Of a DNA stretch of 64,000 bases, positions 25,478 to 33,897 are shown piece after piece. Made by a program: the position numbers and the translations under genes. Origin of the DNA: Chloroherpetonaceae bacterium (GTDB lineage Bacteria > Bacteroidota > Chlorobiia > Chlorobiales > Thermochlorobacteraceae). Every line of letters begins with the position of its first letter. Within the stretch, counting starts at the first letter, position 1. The notes beneath the pieces are model-generated. The model was not told the origin of the DNA, searched no databases, and was given only the letters and a program-made list of their open reading frames with translations. The stretch lies in contig JANWWM010000025.1 of NCBI GenBank assembly GCA_025055975.1, positions 1 to 64,000 of the forward strand. Direction: 5' to 3'.

Positions 25478-25798
25478 TTACCGCGCAAAGAAGGGCTTGT
25501 CGTAAAGTTCAAGCCGTTTTTCGGGCGTGAAGCGGAAATCGAGAATGTCGCCTTCGGGGCGAACCTCGATGAGCGCGCCTGACGGGCAAGCGTCGGCATC
25601 GAAGCAAAGTTGGCAAGAAATGCAGGCTTTTTGGTCGATGTAGTATCGAAAGCCGCCTTCTTGCACGTCGCCGTAAAGTTTCACGCCAATCGCGTTAACT
25701 TTGGGCGGGCACTGGTCCAAACAGAATCCGCACGCGATGCACAAGTTCTCGATGATGTCATACTTGTTCTTCGCGCGCTTCTTCACGGCTGCTGCCAT
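25478..25798 (-). CDS. 2[4Fe-4S] ferredoxin with atypical second cluster spacing
   Basis: A 106-residue electron carrier. The start MAAAVKKRAKNKYD is preceded by CGGAGGACA. Cluster one is CIACGFCLDQCPP (Cx2Cx2Cx3CP). Cluster two is CISCQLCFDADACPSG, which has five residues between the third and fourth Cys instead of three. The N-terminus is basic and the C-terminal ~35 residues form an extension without further Cys. Ferredoxins of this sort carry electrons from the type I reaction center in green sulfur bacteria, but that role here is inference. It is transcribed as a single gene divergent from mnmE. Confidence 0.85.
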   Translation of the reverse strand: MAAAVKKRAKNKYDIIENLCIACGFCLDQCPPKVNAIGVKLYGDVQEGGFRYYIDQKACISCQLCFDADACPSGALIEVRPEGDILDFRFTPEKRLELYDKPFFAR

Positions 25799-25937
25799 AG
25801 CAGTGTCCTCCGTTCTGGTTAGCGGTTGTTGAAATTTTCCAATAGGAATATAATCGCTTCGCAAATCGTTCCGAAACGCGCCTTGGGGGAAGCGTTGGCG
25901 GGGGAAGCCGTTATAGCCGATTGAAATCGAAGCGTCA

Positions 25938-27329
25938 ATGAGCGTCGTTCAACAAGAACCCATCGCCGCCATTGCGACGGCGGTCGGCGAAAGCGCCATC
26001 GCCATCGTGCGAATGAGCGGCGCGGGCGTTTTGAACATCGCCGACAAGGTGTTTCGCAAAGCGGGCAAAAAGCCGTTCTCGTTTTTGAACGCGCCGTCGC
26101 ACACGGCGCACTACGGCTATGTCGTGGATTCTCGCGGAGAATGGGTCGACGAAGCGATGGCGATCGTGTATCGCTCCCCGCGCAGTTTCACGATGGAAGA
26201 CGTGGTCGAGTTCAATTGCCACGGCGGCGTCGTCGCAACGCAGACCGTCTTGGAAACCTTGCTCGACGCGGGCTGCCGCTTGGCGCAGGCGGGCGAATTC
26301 ACGCGCCGCGCCTTTCTCAACGGACGAATCGACCTCGTGCAAGCCGAAGCCATCGGCGAGATGATTCACGCCAAAACCCACGCCGCCTATCGCGCCGCGC
26401 TCGCGCATCTCAAAGGCGACCTTTCCAAAAAACTTTCCGCCCTGCGCGACGACCTGCTCAACGCTTGCGCAATGCTCGAACTGGAGCTCGATTTCAGCGA
26501 AGAAGACGTTGAGTTCCAAAGCCGAGACGAACTCCGCGCCAAAATGCGCGAACTCAAATCGAACCTCATCGAGCTTGCCGATTCGTTCAAACTCGGCAAA
26601 CTCGTCCAAGAAGGCGCCAAAACCGCCATCGTCGGCAAACCCAACGCGGGCAAATCCACGTTGCTCAACGCGCTCTTGGGCAAAGAACGCGCCATCGTGA
26701 GCGACGTCGCGGGCACGACGCGCGATTACATCGAGGAAAGTTTCGCTATCGATGGCGTTTTGTTCAAACTCATCGACACGGCGGGACTGCGCCCCACGCT
26801 CGACCAAATCGAGAGCGAAGGCATACGGCGCAGTTACGAAAAAATCGAAGAAGCCGATTTGATTCTCTACCTCGTCGATGCCTCAACGCCCGTCGATGCC
26901 GATGAAATCAACGCAATCCGAGCGCTCAAAGAACGCAATCCCGACGCGAAGTTTCTGCTCGCGCTGAACAAAATCGACAAGGGCGTTAAGGCGGAGTTGA
27001 GCCTTGCCGACATCGAGACGGTCAAAATCTCCGCCCTCGCGCGAGAAGGCATCGCGGACTTGAAGCGAAAAATGAAAGCCCTGGCGTTAGGCGCGGCGAC
27101 GCTCTCGGAAGGAAGCCTGATGCTCACGAGCTTGCGTCATTACGAGGCGATTCGCAACGCCTTGCAAAGCCTGGAACAAGCCGAAACGCAACTGCGCCTC
27201 AACGCGCCAACGGAACTCATCGCCTTCGACCTGCGCGACGCTCTCAACCACATCGGCGCGATTACGGGACAGGTTACGACCGACGACGTGCTCAACCTCA
27301 TCTTCTCGCGCTTTTGCATCGGCAAATAG
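25938..27329 (+). CDS. mnmE: tRNA uridine-5-carboxymethylaminomethyl modification GTPase
   Basis: A 463-residue protein of normal length. The N-terminal folate-binding domain has EPIAAIATAVGESAIAIVR and FNCHGG. The GTPase domain has GKPNAGKS (233-240), AGTTRD, DTAG (280-283) and NKID. It ends in the invariant FCIGK, whose Cys is required for activity. With MnmG it modifies U34 of tRNAs. The partner mnmG is not in the window. The start is about 140 bp from the divergent ferredoxin gene. Confidence 0.97.
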   Translation: MSVVQQEPIAAIATAVGESAIAIVRMSGAGVLNIADKVFRKAGKKPFSFLNAPSHTAHYGYVVDSRGEWVDEAMAIVYRSPRSFTMEDVVEFNCHGGVVATQTVLETLLDAGCRLAQAGEFTRRAFLNGRIDLVQAEAIGEMIHAKTHAAYRAALAHLKGDLSKKLSALRDDLLNACAMLELELDFSEEDVEFQSRDELRAKMRELKSNLIELADSFKLGKLVQEGAKTAIVGKPNAGKSTLLNALLGKERAIVSDVAGTTRDYIEESFAIDGVLFKLIDTAGLRPTLDQIESEGIRRSYEKIEEADLILYLVDASTPVDADEINAIRALKERNPDAKFLLALNKIDKGVKAELSLADIETVKISALAREGIADLKRKMKALALGAATLSEGSLMLTSLRHYEAIRNALQSLEQAETQLRLNAPTELIAFDLRDALNHIGAITGQVTTDDVLNLIFSRFCIGK

Positions 27330-27398
27330 GAACTTCCGCCGTTCAAACGGCGTCGCAGACATTAAGCGATCTATGTCGTAAATTGCGTTTCGCCCCCG

Positions 27399-27713
27399 AT
27401 GAACGAACCAAAACGAAACGCGATGCCAATCGACCACGCGCTTGAACTGCGAACCATCGCCGAAGTCCTGCTCGAAAAACGCGAAAGTTTAGCCTCGAAA
27501 CTGCGCGACGACACCGCAACCGAAGCCGACAAAGCGAACCTCGATTTCGCCAACGAAGTCGTCGCCCTTGCGCGAAACCGCGTCGCCGTTCTTCAAAACG
27601 AACTTGCGCGCCAAGAGGGCAAGGACGTATGGGTCGAGCGCACGTCGGAATCGCATTATCCGCACATTCGCTTGCACGGCGGCGCGCGCGACGACGACCC
27701 GCCAACGCCGTGA
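27399..27713 (+). CDS. Hypothetical small helical protein
   Basis: A 104-residue protein, or 96 residues from the internal Met9. It is predicted almost wholly helical through residue ~75 (HALELRTIAEVLLEKRESLASKL), with a highly charged composition and an acidic, Pro-rich tail (DDDPPTP). No signal peptide or membrane segment is present. It stands alone 69 bp after mnmE and 94 bp before the sigma factor gene. I do not recognise a family; the base composition matches its neighbours, so it may be a lineage-specific gene. Confidence 0.5.
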   Translation: MNEPKRNAMPIDHALELRTIAEVLLEKRESLASKLRDDTATEADKANLDFANEVVALARNRVAVLQNELARQEGKDVWVERTSESHYPHIRLHGGARDDDPPTP

Positions 27714-27746
27714 TTAAACCTTCGCTCGCTCGCGTTGTCTAAATCC

Positions 27747-27776
27747 TTGAAAAGCGTTTGCGAAGCGTCGGACAAT
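27747..27776 (+). promoter_or_regulatory. Possible sigma-70-type promoter upstream of ECF operon
   Basis: TTGAAA at 27747-27752 and GACAAT at 27771-27776 are separated by 18 bp. They lie 32 bp upstream of the sigma factor start. The match is moderate and no transcript is known. Confidence 0.3.
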
Positions 27777-27807
27777 CAACTCTTCAAAGAGGCTCTTTTC
27801 GGGTGGA

Positions 27808-28383
27808 ATGAATGAAGAAAAAACCGATGGCGACCTCGTCGCCGAGTTCAAACGCGGCGCGGCGGCGCAAAAAGAAAAAGCCTTCGCCGAGCTCCTGCGC
27901 CGACACCGCGAGCCGATTTATCAGGTCTGCCGACGATTGCTGAACTCGTCCGACGACGCCGACGACGTCGCGCAAACCACGTTCCTTAAAATTTTTCGCG
28001 CCTTGCCGAATTTTCAAGAGGAAGCCGAGTTCTCGACGTGGGCGTATCGAATCGCCGTCAACGAAAGTCTCAACTTCCTCAAAGCGCAAAAGTTGCGCGC
28101 CGCTCTGTCGCTCGACGCTTTGGAAAGCGACGTCAAGAGCGATGGCGAAAGACCCGACGAGCGAATCGAGCGCGACGAAACGCGGCAAGCCATCGAAGAC
28201 GCCATCGCCGCCTTGCCCGAAAAACAGCGCGCCGTCTTCGTGATGCGCTACTACGACGAGCTGTCCTACGAGGAAATCGCCAACATCGTCGGCGGTAGCG
28301 TCGGAGGCTTGAAGGCGAACTACTTTCACGCCTTCAAAAAAGTGCAAGAATTTCTCAAACGCCGCTTGAAACAAGAACGATGA
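27808..28383 (+). CDS. ECF-family RNA polymerase sigma factor
   Basis: A 191-residue extracytoplasmic-function sigma factor. Region 2 includes DDADDVAQTTFLKIFRALPNFQEEAEFSTWAYRIAVNESLNFLK. Region 4 includes LPEKQRAVFVMRYYDELSYEEIANIVGGSVGGLKANYFHAFKKV. There is no signal-sensing extension, so control is likely by the protein encoded next, whose start overlaps this stop by 4 bp (ATGA). Its probable task is an envelope response, given the periplasmic Spy-like gene third in the operon. Confidence 0.93.
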   Translation: MNEEKTDGDLVAEFKRGAAAQKEKAFAELLRRHREPIYQVCRRLLNSSDDADDVAQTTFLKIFRALPNFQEEAEFSTWAYRIAVNESLNFLKAQKLRAALSLDALESDVKSDGERPDERIERDETRQAIEDAIAALPEKQRAVFVMRYYDELSYEEIANIVGGSVGGLKANYFHAFKKVQEFLKRRLKQER

Positions 28384-28979
28384 CTCTCGACGACTATCGA
28401 TGCGAACTGCCCGATTTCATCTTGGGCAAAGCCTCGCCCGAAACGGCGGCGACGCTCGAACGCCTGATTGAAACCAATCCCGCGTTCAGAGCCGAGTTTT
28501 TGGAGATGAAAGCCTTTATCGAGCAAACCAAGCCGATGCTCGATGCCGCATTTGCCAAGCCGTCGGAAGCGCGTTTGGAATCGCTCTCGAAACGCATTTT
28601 GGCGCAAACGAAGCCGAGAAAACGCGCATGGTGGGAGGTCGTCAAAGACGATTTTAGGTCGCTCTTCGCGGGGCGCGGGCGAGAATGGTCGGGCGCGCTT
28701 GCGGGCGCAAGCCTTGCGCTCTCGCTCATCGTTGGCGCGGCGTGGCTTGACGAAGAACTGAAACGAGAGGCGCAAACGCGAAACCCGATGGCGACATCGA
28801 GCGCCATCGCAACGAAAGCCTTTGCGTTGGGAATCTCTCCCGAATCGCTCGCTTCGCAACTGGGCGACGAAGAACTTGAAACCGCGTTGAGCGCGCTTGA
28901 AAGCGACTTGCCCGCCCGCTCGTCGCGCTACGAAATTTTGACCGACGACGACGTGGAAAATCTTTTCAAGCCGCTCTAA
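28380..28979 (+). CDS. Putative anti-sigma factor (single-span membrane protein)
   Basis: A 199-residue protein translationally coupled to the sigma factor. Residues 1-75 (DYRCELPDFILGKASPETAATLERL) resemble the helical cytoplasmic sigma-binding domain seen in ECF anti-sigma factors, though without an obvious zinc motif. A single hydrophobic span (GALAGASLALSLIVGAAWLD) lies near residues ~103-122. The remaining ~75 residues would be periplasmic and are helical and acidic. Membrane topology and operon position support the call. Direct family evidence is weak. Confidence 0.7.
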   Translation: MTLDDYRCELPDFILGKASPETAATLERLIETNPAFRAEFLEMKAFIEQTKPMLDAAFAKPSEARLESLSKRILAQTKPRKRAWWEVVKDDFRSLFAGRGREWSGALAGASLALSLIVGAAWLDEELKREAQTRNPMATSSAIATKAFALGISPESLASQLGDEELETALSALESDLPARSSRYEILTDDDVENLFKPL

Positions 28980-28997
28980 ACTTTGGAGAATCGAACG

Positions 28998-29534
28998 ATG
29001 ACAGCAATCAAACCGCTTTTGGCGCTCGCGTTGCTCGTTTGGGCGCAAAGCGTTCTGGCGCAGCCGCGTCCGCCAATCGATCGCGGAATGGATCCGCAAG
29101 CCCGACGACCACAACGCGCCGAGCAACTCGGTCCGCGCGTTCCGCGCGAGCAACTCGCCAAGCGCATCAAGCAACTGCAAATGTGGAAACTCACCGAGCG
29201 GCTCAATCTCTCCGACGAGCAAGCCGCGAAGTTTTTTCCGCGTTACAATCGCTATCAAGACGAACTTGGCGAGGCGATGCAGAACCTTCAAAACCGAGTG
29301 GAACGCTTGCGCGAACTGCGTCGCTCCGACGCGAATGAAAACGAACTCGATCGCGAAATCGAAGCCGTCGTGCGAGAGCGCAAGAACGTGAGCGACGTGT
29401 TGCCGAAATACCTCAAAGAGTTCCGCGAAACGCTCACGGCGCAACAGATGGCAGACCTCATCATTTTCGAGCGCGATTTTCTGCGCGACCTCACCGAAGC
29501 CATCGAGCGCGCGCGCGAGCGCGCCGAGCCATAA
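28998..29534 (+). CDS. Spy/CpxP-like periplasmic protein
   Basis: A 178-residue exported protein with the signal peptide MTAIKPLLALALLVWAQSVLAQ, preceded by GGAGAATCGAACG. The mature part is highly helical and charged and contains KLTERLNLSDEQAAKFFPRYN and LTAQQMADLIIFERDF, which correspond to LTxxQ-type repeats of the Spy/CpxP family. Relatives act as periplasmic chaperones or stress sensors. It is the third gene of the sigma/anti-sigma operon and may sense or buffer misfolded envelope proteins. It ends convergent to the TrkA-like gene. Confidence 0.75.
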   Translation: MTAIKPLLALALLVWAQSVLAQPRPPIDRGMDPQARRPQRAEQLGPRVPREQLAKRIKQLQMWKLTERLNLSDEQAAKFFPRYNRYQDELGEAMQNLQNRVERLRELRRSDANENELDREIEAVVRERKNVSDVLPKYLKEFRETLTAQQMADLIIFERDFLRDLTEAIERARERAEP

Positions 29535-29553
29535 CGCTCAACGAAAGCGCGCG

Positions 29554-30249
29554 TCAAGTCGCGTCGCAAATTTTCTCGATGGATTTCTTTTCCGCGAAGA
29601 GCACTAACGCGTCGTTCTCTTTGACGACGTCGTCGAGCGAGGGAATGCCTAAAACCTTCACGACCCATTGAGAGTCAAGCCCGAACCTGCGCGATTCGCG
29701 TTCTTGGCGCTTGATGGCGATGAGGCTCGCGTTGAAGCGCTCGCGCAGTTCCAGTTCGCCAACGCTCTTTCCCACGAAAGATTCGGGCGCTTTGATTTCA
29801 ACGATGGAGTAATCGGAGGAGAGGTCGAGCAAATTCGTCACGCCTGGATAGAGCAAACTATCCGCCAAACGCTCGGCGGCTTGGGCGGCGGGAGAGATGA
29901 TTTCTTCGATGCCCAAGTGTCGCAAAATGCGCTCATGCGTCGTGGTCGTGGCGCGAGCGATGATGCGCTTCGCGCCGATGTTTTGCAGCGCGACGATCGT
30001 CAGCAACGCGGCTTCGAAGTCGTCGCCGATGCCAACGACGACCGCGTCGAAATCCATGATGTCTTGCGCTCGCAACGCTTCTTCTTCGGTCGAGTCCAAC
30101 CGAACCGTGAGAGTGGCTTTGTCCTTGACATCGTCCAAACGGTTGATGTCGCTATCGATCGCCAACACTTCCGCGCCTTGACGGGCGAGCGCGGCGCACA
30201 AGTGAGCGCCGAAGTTGCCGATGCCAATGACAGCGATTTTTGGGGTCAT
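29554..30249 (-). CDS. TrkA/KtrA-type potassium uptake regulatory protein
   Basis: A 231-residue cytoplasmic protein. The RCK-N Rossmann domain starts with AVIGIGNFGAHL and has Asp and acidic residues binding NAD(H) near LAIDSD. The C-terminal RCK-C domain begins around DYSIVEIKAPESFVGKSVGEL. Such proteins gate Ktr- or Trk-type K+ channels in response to nucleotides. The membrane partner (TrkH/KtrB) is not in the window. It lies 41 bp downstream of tspO on the same strand, which may be coincidental. Confidence 0.9.
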   Translation of the reverse strand: MTPKIAVIGIGNFGAHLCAALARQGAEVLAIDSDINRLDDVKDKATLTVRLDSTEEEALRAQDIMDFDAVVVGIGDDFEAALLTIVALQNIGAKRIIARATTTTHERILRHLGIEEIISPAAQAAERLADSLLYPGVTNLLDLSSDYSIVEIKAPESFVGKSVGELELRERFNASLIAIKRQERESRRFGLDSQWVVKVLGIPSLDDVVKENDALVLFAEKKSIEKICDAT

Positions 30250-30290
30250 CTTCGTGGTCGTTGATTCAACGCGCTGCGCGGAAAAGGTCG

Positions 30291-30821
30291 TCAGCGTTCA
30301 GGCTTCAAGGGCGGCGAGGCGCCGAAAAATTCGTCGGGCGTGTAGAGCAATTGCCATCCCGAAACCGCCATCGCCAACATTAGCCAAATCATCAACGGCG
30401 TGAGCAACATCGCGTAGCGTTTGTCTCGCTCTTGATAGCCCAACCATAAGTTCGCCGCGTTTGCGAGGAACATTCCAAAAGTTGTCAGAAAGCCGAGAAT
30501 CGGGCTGTGCAAGCCAAAATACGCCCAACTAAACATTGAGAAAAACGACCATAGCGCGACATAAAGCCAGAACAATCGCCCTTGTCGTTCCGAGTCTTGC
30601 ATGCGTTGAAGCAGATGAAATCCCGCCAAAATCATCAGCGCTTGAAGCAGAATCCAAATCGGCGCAAACGCCCAATCGGGCGGCATATAAGGCGGACGAC
30701 CAACCGCGTCCAGATACGAACGCGTCGCCAGCCAGCCGCCTGAAATGGCGTTCATCGCCAAATAGAACAAAACCCCGTGCCACCAGCGCAATTTTTGCCA
30801 AATCGGCGACTTGCGTAGCAT
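30291..30821 (-). CDS. tspO: TspO/MBR family tryptophan-rich membrane protein
   Basis: A 176-residue protein with five predicted membrane helices and many Trp residues. It includes the family segment RPPYMPPDWAFAPIWILLQALM and WAYFGLHSPILGFLTTF. The ATG at 30821 is preferred over a TTG six bases earlier. In Rhodobacter TspO binds porphyrins and dampens photosynthesis gene expression in the presence of oxygen. The same role here, in a window that also has hemA and bchG, is plausible but not shown. Confidence 0.85.
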   Translation of the reverse strand: MLRKSPIWQKLRWWHGVLFYLAMNAISGGWLATRSYLDAVGRPPYMPPDWAFAPIWILLQALMILAGFHLLQRMQDSERQGRLFWLYVALWSFFSMFSWAYFGLHSPILGFLTTFGMFLANAANLWLGYQERDKRYAMLLTPLMIWLMLAMAVSGWQLLYTPDEFFGASPPLKPER

Positions 30822-31125
30822 ATCCAACTTTCGTTTGCTTATGCGCGCAACGCAGAATCAAGGTTGAGGGTTTCCCTCAGGCGCGCCGACTCTGCGGAGA
30901 TGGATGCTTTCGCTTCGTTCAGAATGACGTTGTTCCTTGTCGTTCTGAGCCGCAAGGGTCGCATTCGAGCCGAAATGCCTTGTCATTCCGAGCGCAAGCG
31001 AGGAATCGGCGAATGGCGAATTTCGGATCGCGATGAAACGCGCGCGCTTTTCAATTCTCCGAAAAATCTTCGCGCCGTTGAGAATGAAATTAACCTCGTT
31101 CTCGCGTTCCAAAGCCGCCATCGCT
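30822..31125. repeat. Intergenic region with three dispersed repeat copies
   Basis: This 304-bp stretch between pyrB and tspO has no convincing gene. It holds a plus-orientation copy at 30900-30928, a partial minus-orientation copy at 30939-30957 and a full minus-orientation copy at 30982-31007. The pairs form inverted repeats. It should be transcribed if pyrB and tspO are in one unit. Confidence 0.7.
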
Positions 31126-32064
31126 TCATGCCTCGCGTTCTGGGGAAAGCAATCTTCGCAGGACCGCCATTCGCACCGCCACGCCGCTCGTAACTTGCTC
31201 TAAAATGAGGCTTTGCGGGGATTCGCCGTCGCGTCGTCTGTCGGCGACCGCGCTTGAAATTTCAACCTCGCGGTTCATCGGACCGGGGTGCAGGACGAAA
31301 ATTTTTTTGCCCTGCTTGGCGACAACGTCGTCGGTGAGCGAAAAGAAACGCGAGTATTCGCGCAGGGAAGGAATGAACCCTGCGGTTTCGCGCTCCAATT
31401 GCAAGCGCAAGACGATGGCGGCGTCGCACGAGGCGATGGCGCGTTCAAGGTCGCTGTAAAGCGTTACGCCAAACTCTTCGATTCTCGCGGGCAGAAGCGT
31501 TGGAGGGGCGCAAAGCGAAACGCTCGCGCCCATTGCTCGAAGCCCGAAGATGTTGGAACGAGCGACGCGGCTGTGCAAGATGTCGCCCACGATGAGCACG
31601 CGCAATCCCGACAGCCTGCCCAGCGCGTTGCGAAGCGTGAGCATATCGAGCAAGGCTTGCGTCGGGTGTTCGCGCGCGCCGTCGCCCGCGTTGATGACGG
31701 GCAGTTTGGAATGTTTGGCGACAAGATGCGCCGCGCCCGAATCCGAATGTCGAATCACGAAAGCGTCGAGGTTCATCGCTTCGAGGTTCGCGATCGTGTC
31801 CAAGAGCGTTTCGCCTTTTTGAAGGCTTGACGTGGCGGCGGCGAAATTGACCGTGCCCGCGCCCAAGCGTCGCGCCGCAAGTTCAAACGACGTGCGCGTG
31901 CGCGTCGAGCTTTCAAAAAAGCATAGCGCGATCGTTCTGCCCGAAAGCGTTTTGAACGTTTGCGGCGGCGATTGTCGCAACGCGGGAAGAAAGGCGTTTG
32001 CCTCGTCCAAAATCGCCTCAATCTCTCGCGCGGGAACGCCGTGAAGCCCAAGCAGATGACGCAT
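31126..32064 (-). CDS. pyrB: Aspartate carbamoyltransferase catalytic subunit
   Basis: A 312-residue enzyme that joins carbamoyl phosphate and aspartate in pyrimidine synthesis. The carbamoyl-phosphate loop SSTRTRTSFE (about 52-61) and the HPTQALLD stretch are present, along with QKGETLLDT and HPGPMNREVEI. Length is normal. No pyrI regulatory subunit or dihydroorotase gene is adjacent. The gene follows ispD after 48 bp on the same strand. Confidence 0.96.
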   Translation of the reverse strand: MRHLLGLHGVPAREIEAILDEANAFLPALRQSPPQTFKTLSGRTIALCFFESSTRTRTSFELAARRLGAGTVNFAAATSSLQKGETLLDTIANLEAMNLDAFVIRHSDSGAAHLVAKHSKLPVINAGDGAREHPTQALLDMLTLRNALGRLSGLRVLIVGDILHSRVARSNIFGLRAMGASVSLCAPPTLLPARIEEFGVTLYSDLERAIASCDAAIVLRLQLERETAGFIPSLREYSRFFSLTDDVVAKQGKKIFVLHPGPMNREVEISSAVADRRRDGESPQSLILEQVTSGVAVRMAVLRRLLSPEREA

Positions 32065-32112
32065 AACCCGTCAAGTTTCGAAGTTCAAAAGGCGACCGCT
32101 TGCCAGCCGCGT

Positions 32113-32856
32113 TCATTGTTGCGACGCTTTCAAGCGTTTCATAATGGCTTTGGCGATGTCCATATCTTCGGGCGTGGTGATTTTGACGTTGTGGTAGCCC
32201 GTTTCGACGACCTTGATTTTTTGTTCGGGAAAATAGCGCTCGACGAGCGCCGCGTCGTCGGTCGCGTAAAAGCCTTCGGCTTTGGCTTTGAAGTGCGCCT
32301 CGATGATGAGTTCGGCGCGAAACCCTTGCGGAGTTTGGACTTGCCGCAAACGGTTGCGATCGAGAGTTTCGCCGAAAAATTCTCCCGATTCGTCGACGAA
32401 TTTAATCGTGTCTTTCGGCTTCGTGGCGGGGACGGCGGCTCCGAAACGGAGCGCGTTTTCGGCGATGCGCTCAATGTCGGACGGTTGAATCAAGGGGCGC
32501 GCGCCATCGTGAATCAAAATCACCGTTTCGCGTCGCGTTTCGTCGGGCAAACCGCGATAGACGGCGGCGAAAACTTCTATGCAGTTGAAAATCGAGTCTT
32601 GCCGTTCCTTGCCGCCTTGCAAGAAGTGATGCGTTTTTTTGAACCTCGCTCGATTCGCCAGCCGCGCAAGCTCGTGAAGATGCGACGCGGAGGTCGCCAC
32701 CGCAATCGACGACACGAAGGCGCACTTCTCGAACGCTTTGATGGCATGGCGCAAGACGGGATGGCGACCAAGTTTGAGATACTGCTTGCTCTTGCCCTCT
32801 TTGAGATTCATTCGCGTGCCCATTCCGCCCGCGGCGACGACGACGAGCGCGTTCAT
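32113..32856 (-). CDS. ispD: 2-C-methyl-D-erythritol 4-phosphate cytidylyltransferase
   Basis: A 247-residue enzyme of the MEP isoprenoid pathway that forms CDP-ME from CTP. The N-terminal VVVAAGGMGTRM and SKQYLKLGRHPVLRHAI, ILIHDGARPLI and RQVQTPQGFRAELI are diagnostic. The product feeds undecaprenol, quinones and the phytyl/farnesyl tails of (bacterio)chlorophylls. It lies 9 bp after the FemAB-like gene. Confidence 0.95.
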   Translation of the reverse strand: MNALVVVAAGGMGTRMNLKEGKSKQYLKLGRHPVLRHAIKAFEKCAFVSSIAVATSASHLHELARLANRARFKKTHHFLQGGKERQDSIFNCIEVFAAVYRGLPDETRRETVILIHDGARPLIQPSDIERIAENALRFGAAVPATKPKDTIKFVDESGEFFGETLDRNRLRQVQTPQGFRAELIIEAHFKAKAEGFYATDDAALVERYFPEQKIKVVETGYHNVKITTPEDMDIAKAIMKRLKASQQ

Positions 32857-32865
32857 AAACGTTCG

Positions 32866-33897
32866 TCAAAGGAATTTTCGGAAAGTGCTTCTGAGCACGC
32901 CCTTCGCCGCAAACTTCTCCTTGAACTCAATGAGCGAATAGGCGGGAGTCATCTGATTTTCGTGCTGAACATTCTGCGACACGCCAATGTCCACATAGCG
33001 ACAGCCGATTCGAATCGACCACTCGACGACGTGCTTCATAACGAAGTGAATCGGGCGCAATTTCTCGAACTCGTAGTCGAGCATATTGTAAAAGCAAAGC
33101 GCGACGCGAGGGTTGCAGAGAAAGGTTACCGAGCCGCCAATCGCTTTGCCTTTGTAGCGCACGAGAAAGAGATGAATCGCGTCGGGCAAGAGTTCTTTGA
33201 GCCGATGGAGTTCGTCGAGCGCATGCGTGGGCTTGGCGTTGTGGCGAGCCTTGTTTTCCAAGAGAATCGGGTAGAATTCGTCGTAGCCGTCTTTGCCGTC
33301 GCAATGCTGAACGATGAGGTCGGGGTTGCGCTCGCATTGGTGAATGTAGCGCCGAGCGGTCGCGGAAAAGCGCGAGACGAAATTGTCGCGCGGTTCGAGA
33401 TGAATCGCGTGCGAAATGTAGTGTCGATCGAAGTCAAAGCCTTTGAAGGCGAGGGCGTAGTCGATGTCTTGGCAGAGGCGGTTTTGATAAATCGGCGGCG
33501 CGTGCGTGAGCAGAATTTTTTTGAACCCGCGTTTTTGCGCGTAGTCCAATAGCGCGTCGACGAGGCGTTCATTAAGCGCGTATTTCAACTCCCACGGCAA
33601 AACGAACCCTCCATAACTCGCGCCGATGGGCGATTCGAGGCAATAGCCGTTTTCGGTAATGGCGGCGGGCAACACCGCAACCAAGCGATTGCCGTCGTAG
33701 AAAAGCAAATGATGAAACTCGAAACGCCCGCTGGGGTGGTAGGAAAGAAAACGTTGAAGATGAAAAATCGTGCCGTTGTTGGATTGGAGAACGAAGTTAT
33801 CCCACTCGTCTCGATTGGACGGCGCGTAGGGACGCACTTCTATCACGGAGTCAGGCGCGTGGACGAGCGCGCTCGGCTTTTTGGGCGAGAGGCTCAA
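32866..33897 (-). CDS. FemAB/BioF2-like GNAT acyltransferase
   Basis: A 343-residue cytoplasmic protein with tandem GNAT-like folds. The C-terminal half carries the BioF2-like acetyltransferase features ARRYIHQCERNPDL and KAIGGSVTFLC, and RYVDIGVSQNVQHENQM near the end. FemAB-type enzymes add amino acids or acyl groups to cell-wall or polysaccharide acceptors. No acceptor is evident from the neighbours. Its start overlaps the DUF151 gene stop (ATGA), so they are co-translated. Confidence 0.75.
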   Translation of the reverse strand: MSLSPKKPSALVHAPDSVIEVRPYAPSNRDEWDNFVLQSNNGTIFHLQRFLSYHPSGRFEFHHLLFYDGNRLVAVLPAAITENGYCLESPIGASYGGFVLPWELKYALNERLVDALLDYAQKRGFKKILLTHAPPIYQNRLCQDIDYALAFKGFDFDRHYISHAIHLEPRDNFVSRFSATARRYIHQCERNPDLIVQHCDGKDGYDEFYPILLENKARHNAKPTHALDELHRLKELLPDAIHLFLVRYKGKAIGGSVTFLCNPRVALCFYNMLDYEFEKLRPIHFVMKHVVEWSIRIGCRYVDIGVSQNVQHENQMTPAYSLIEFKEKFAAKGVLRSTFRKFL

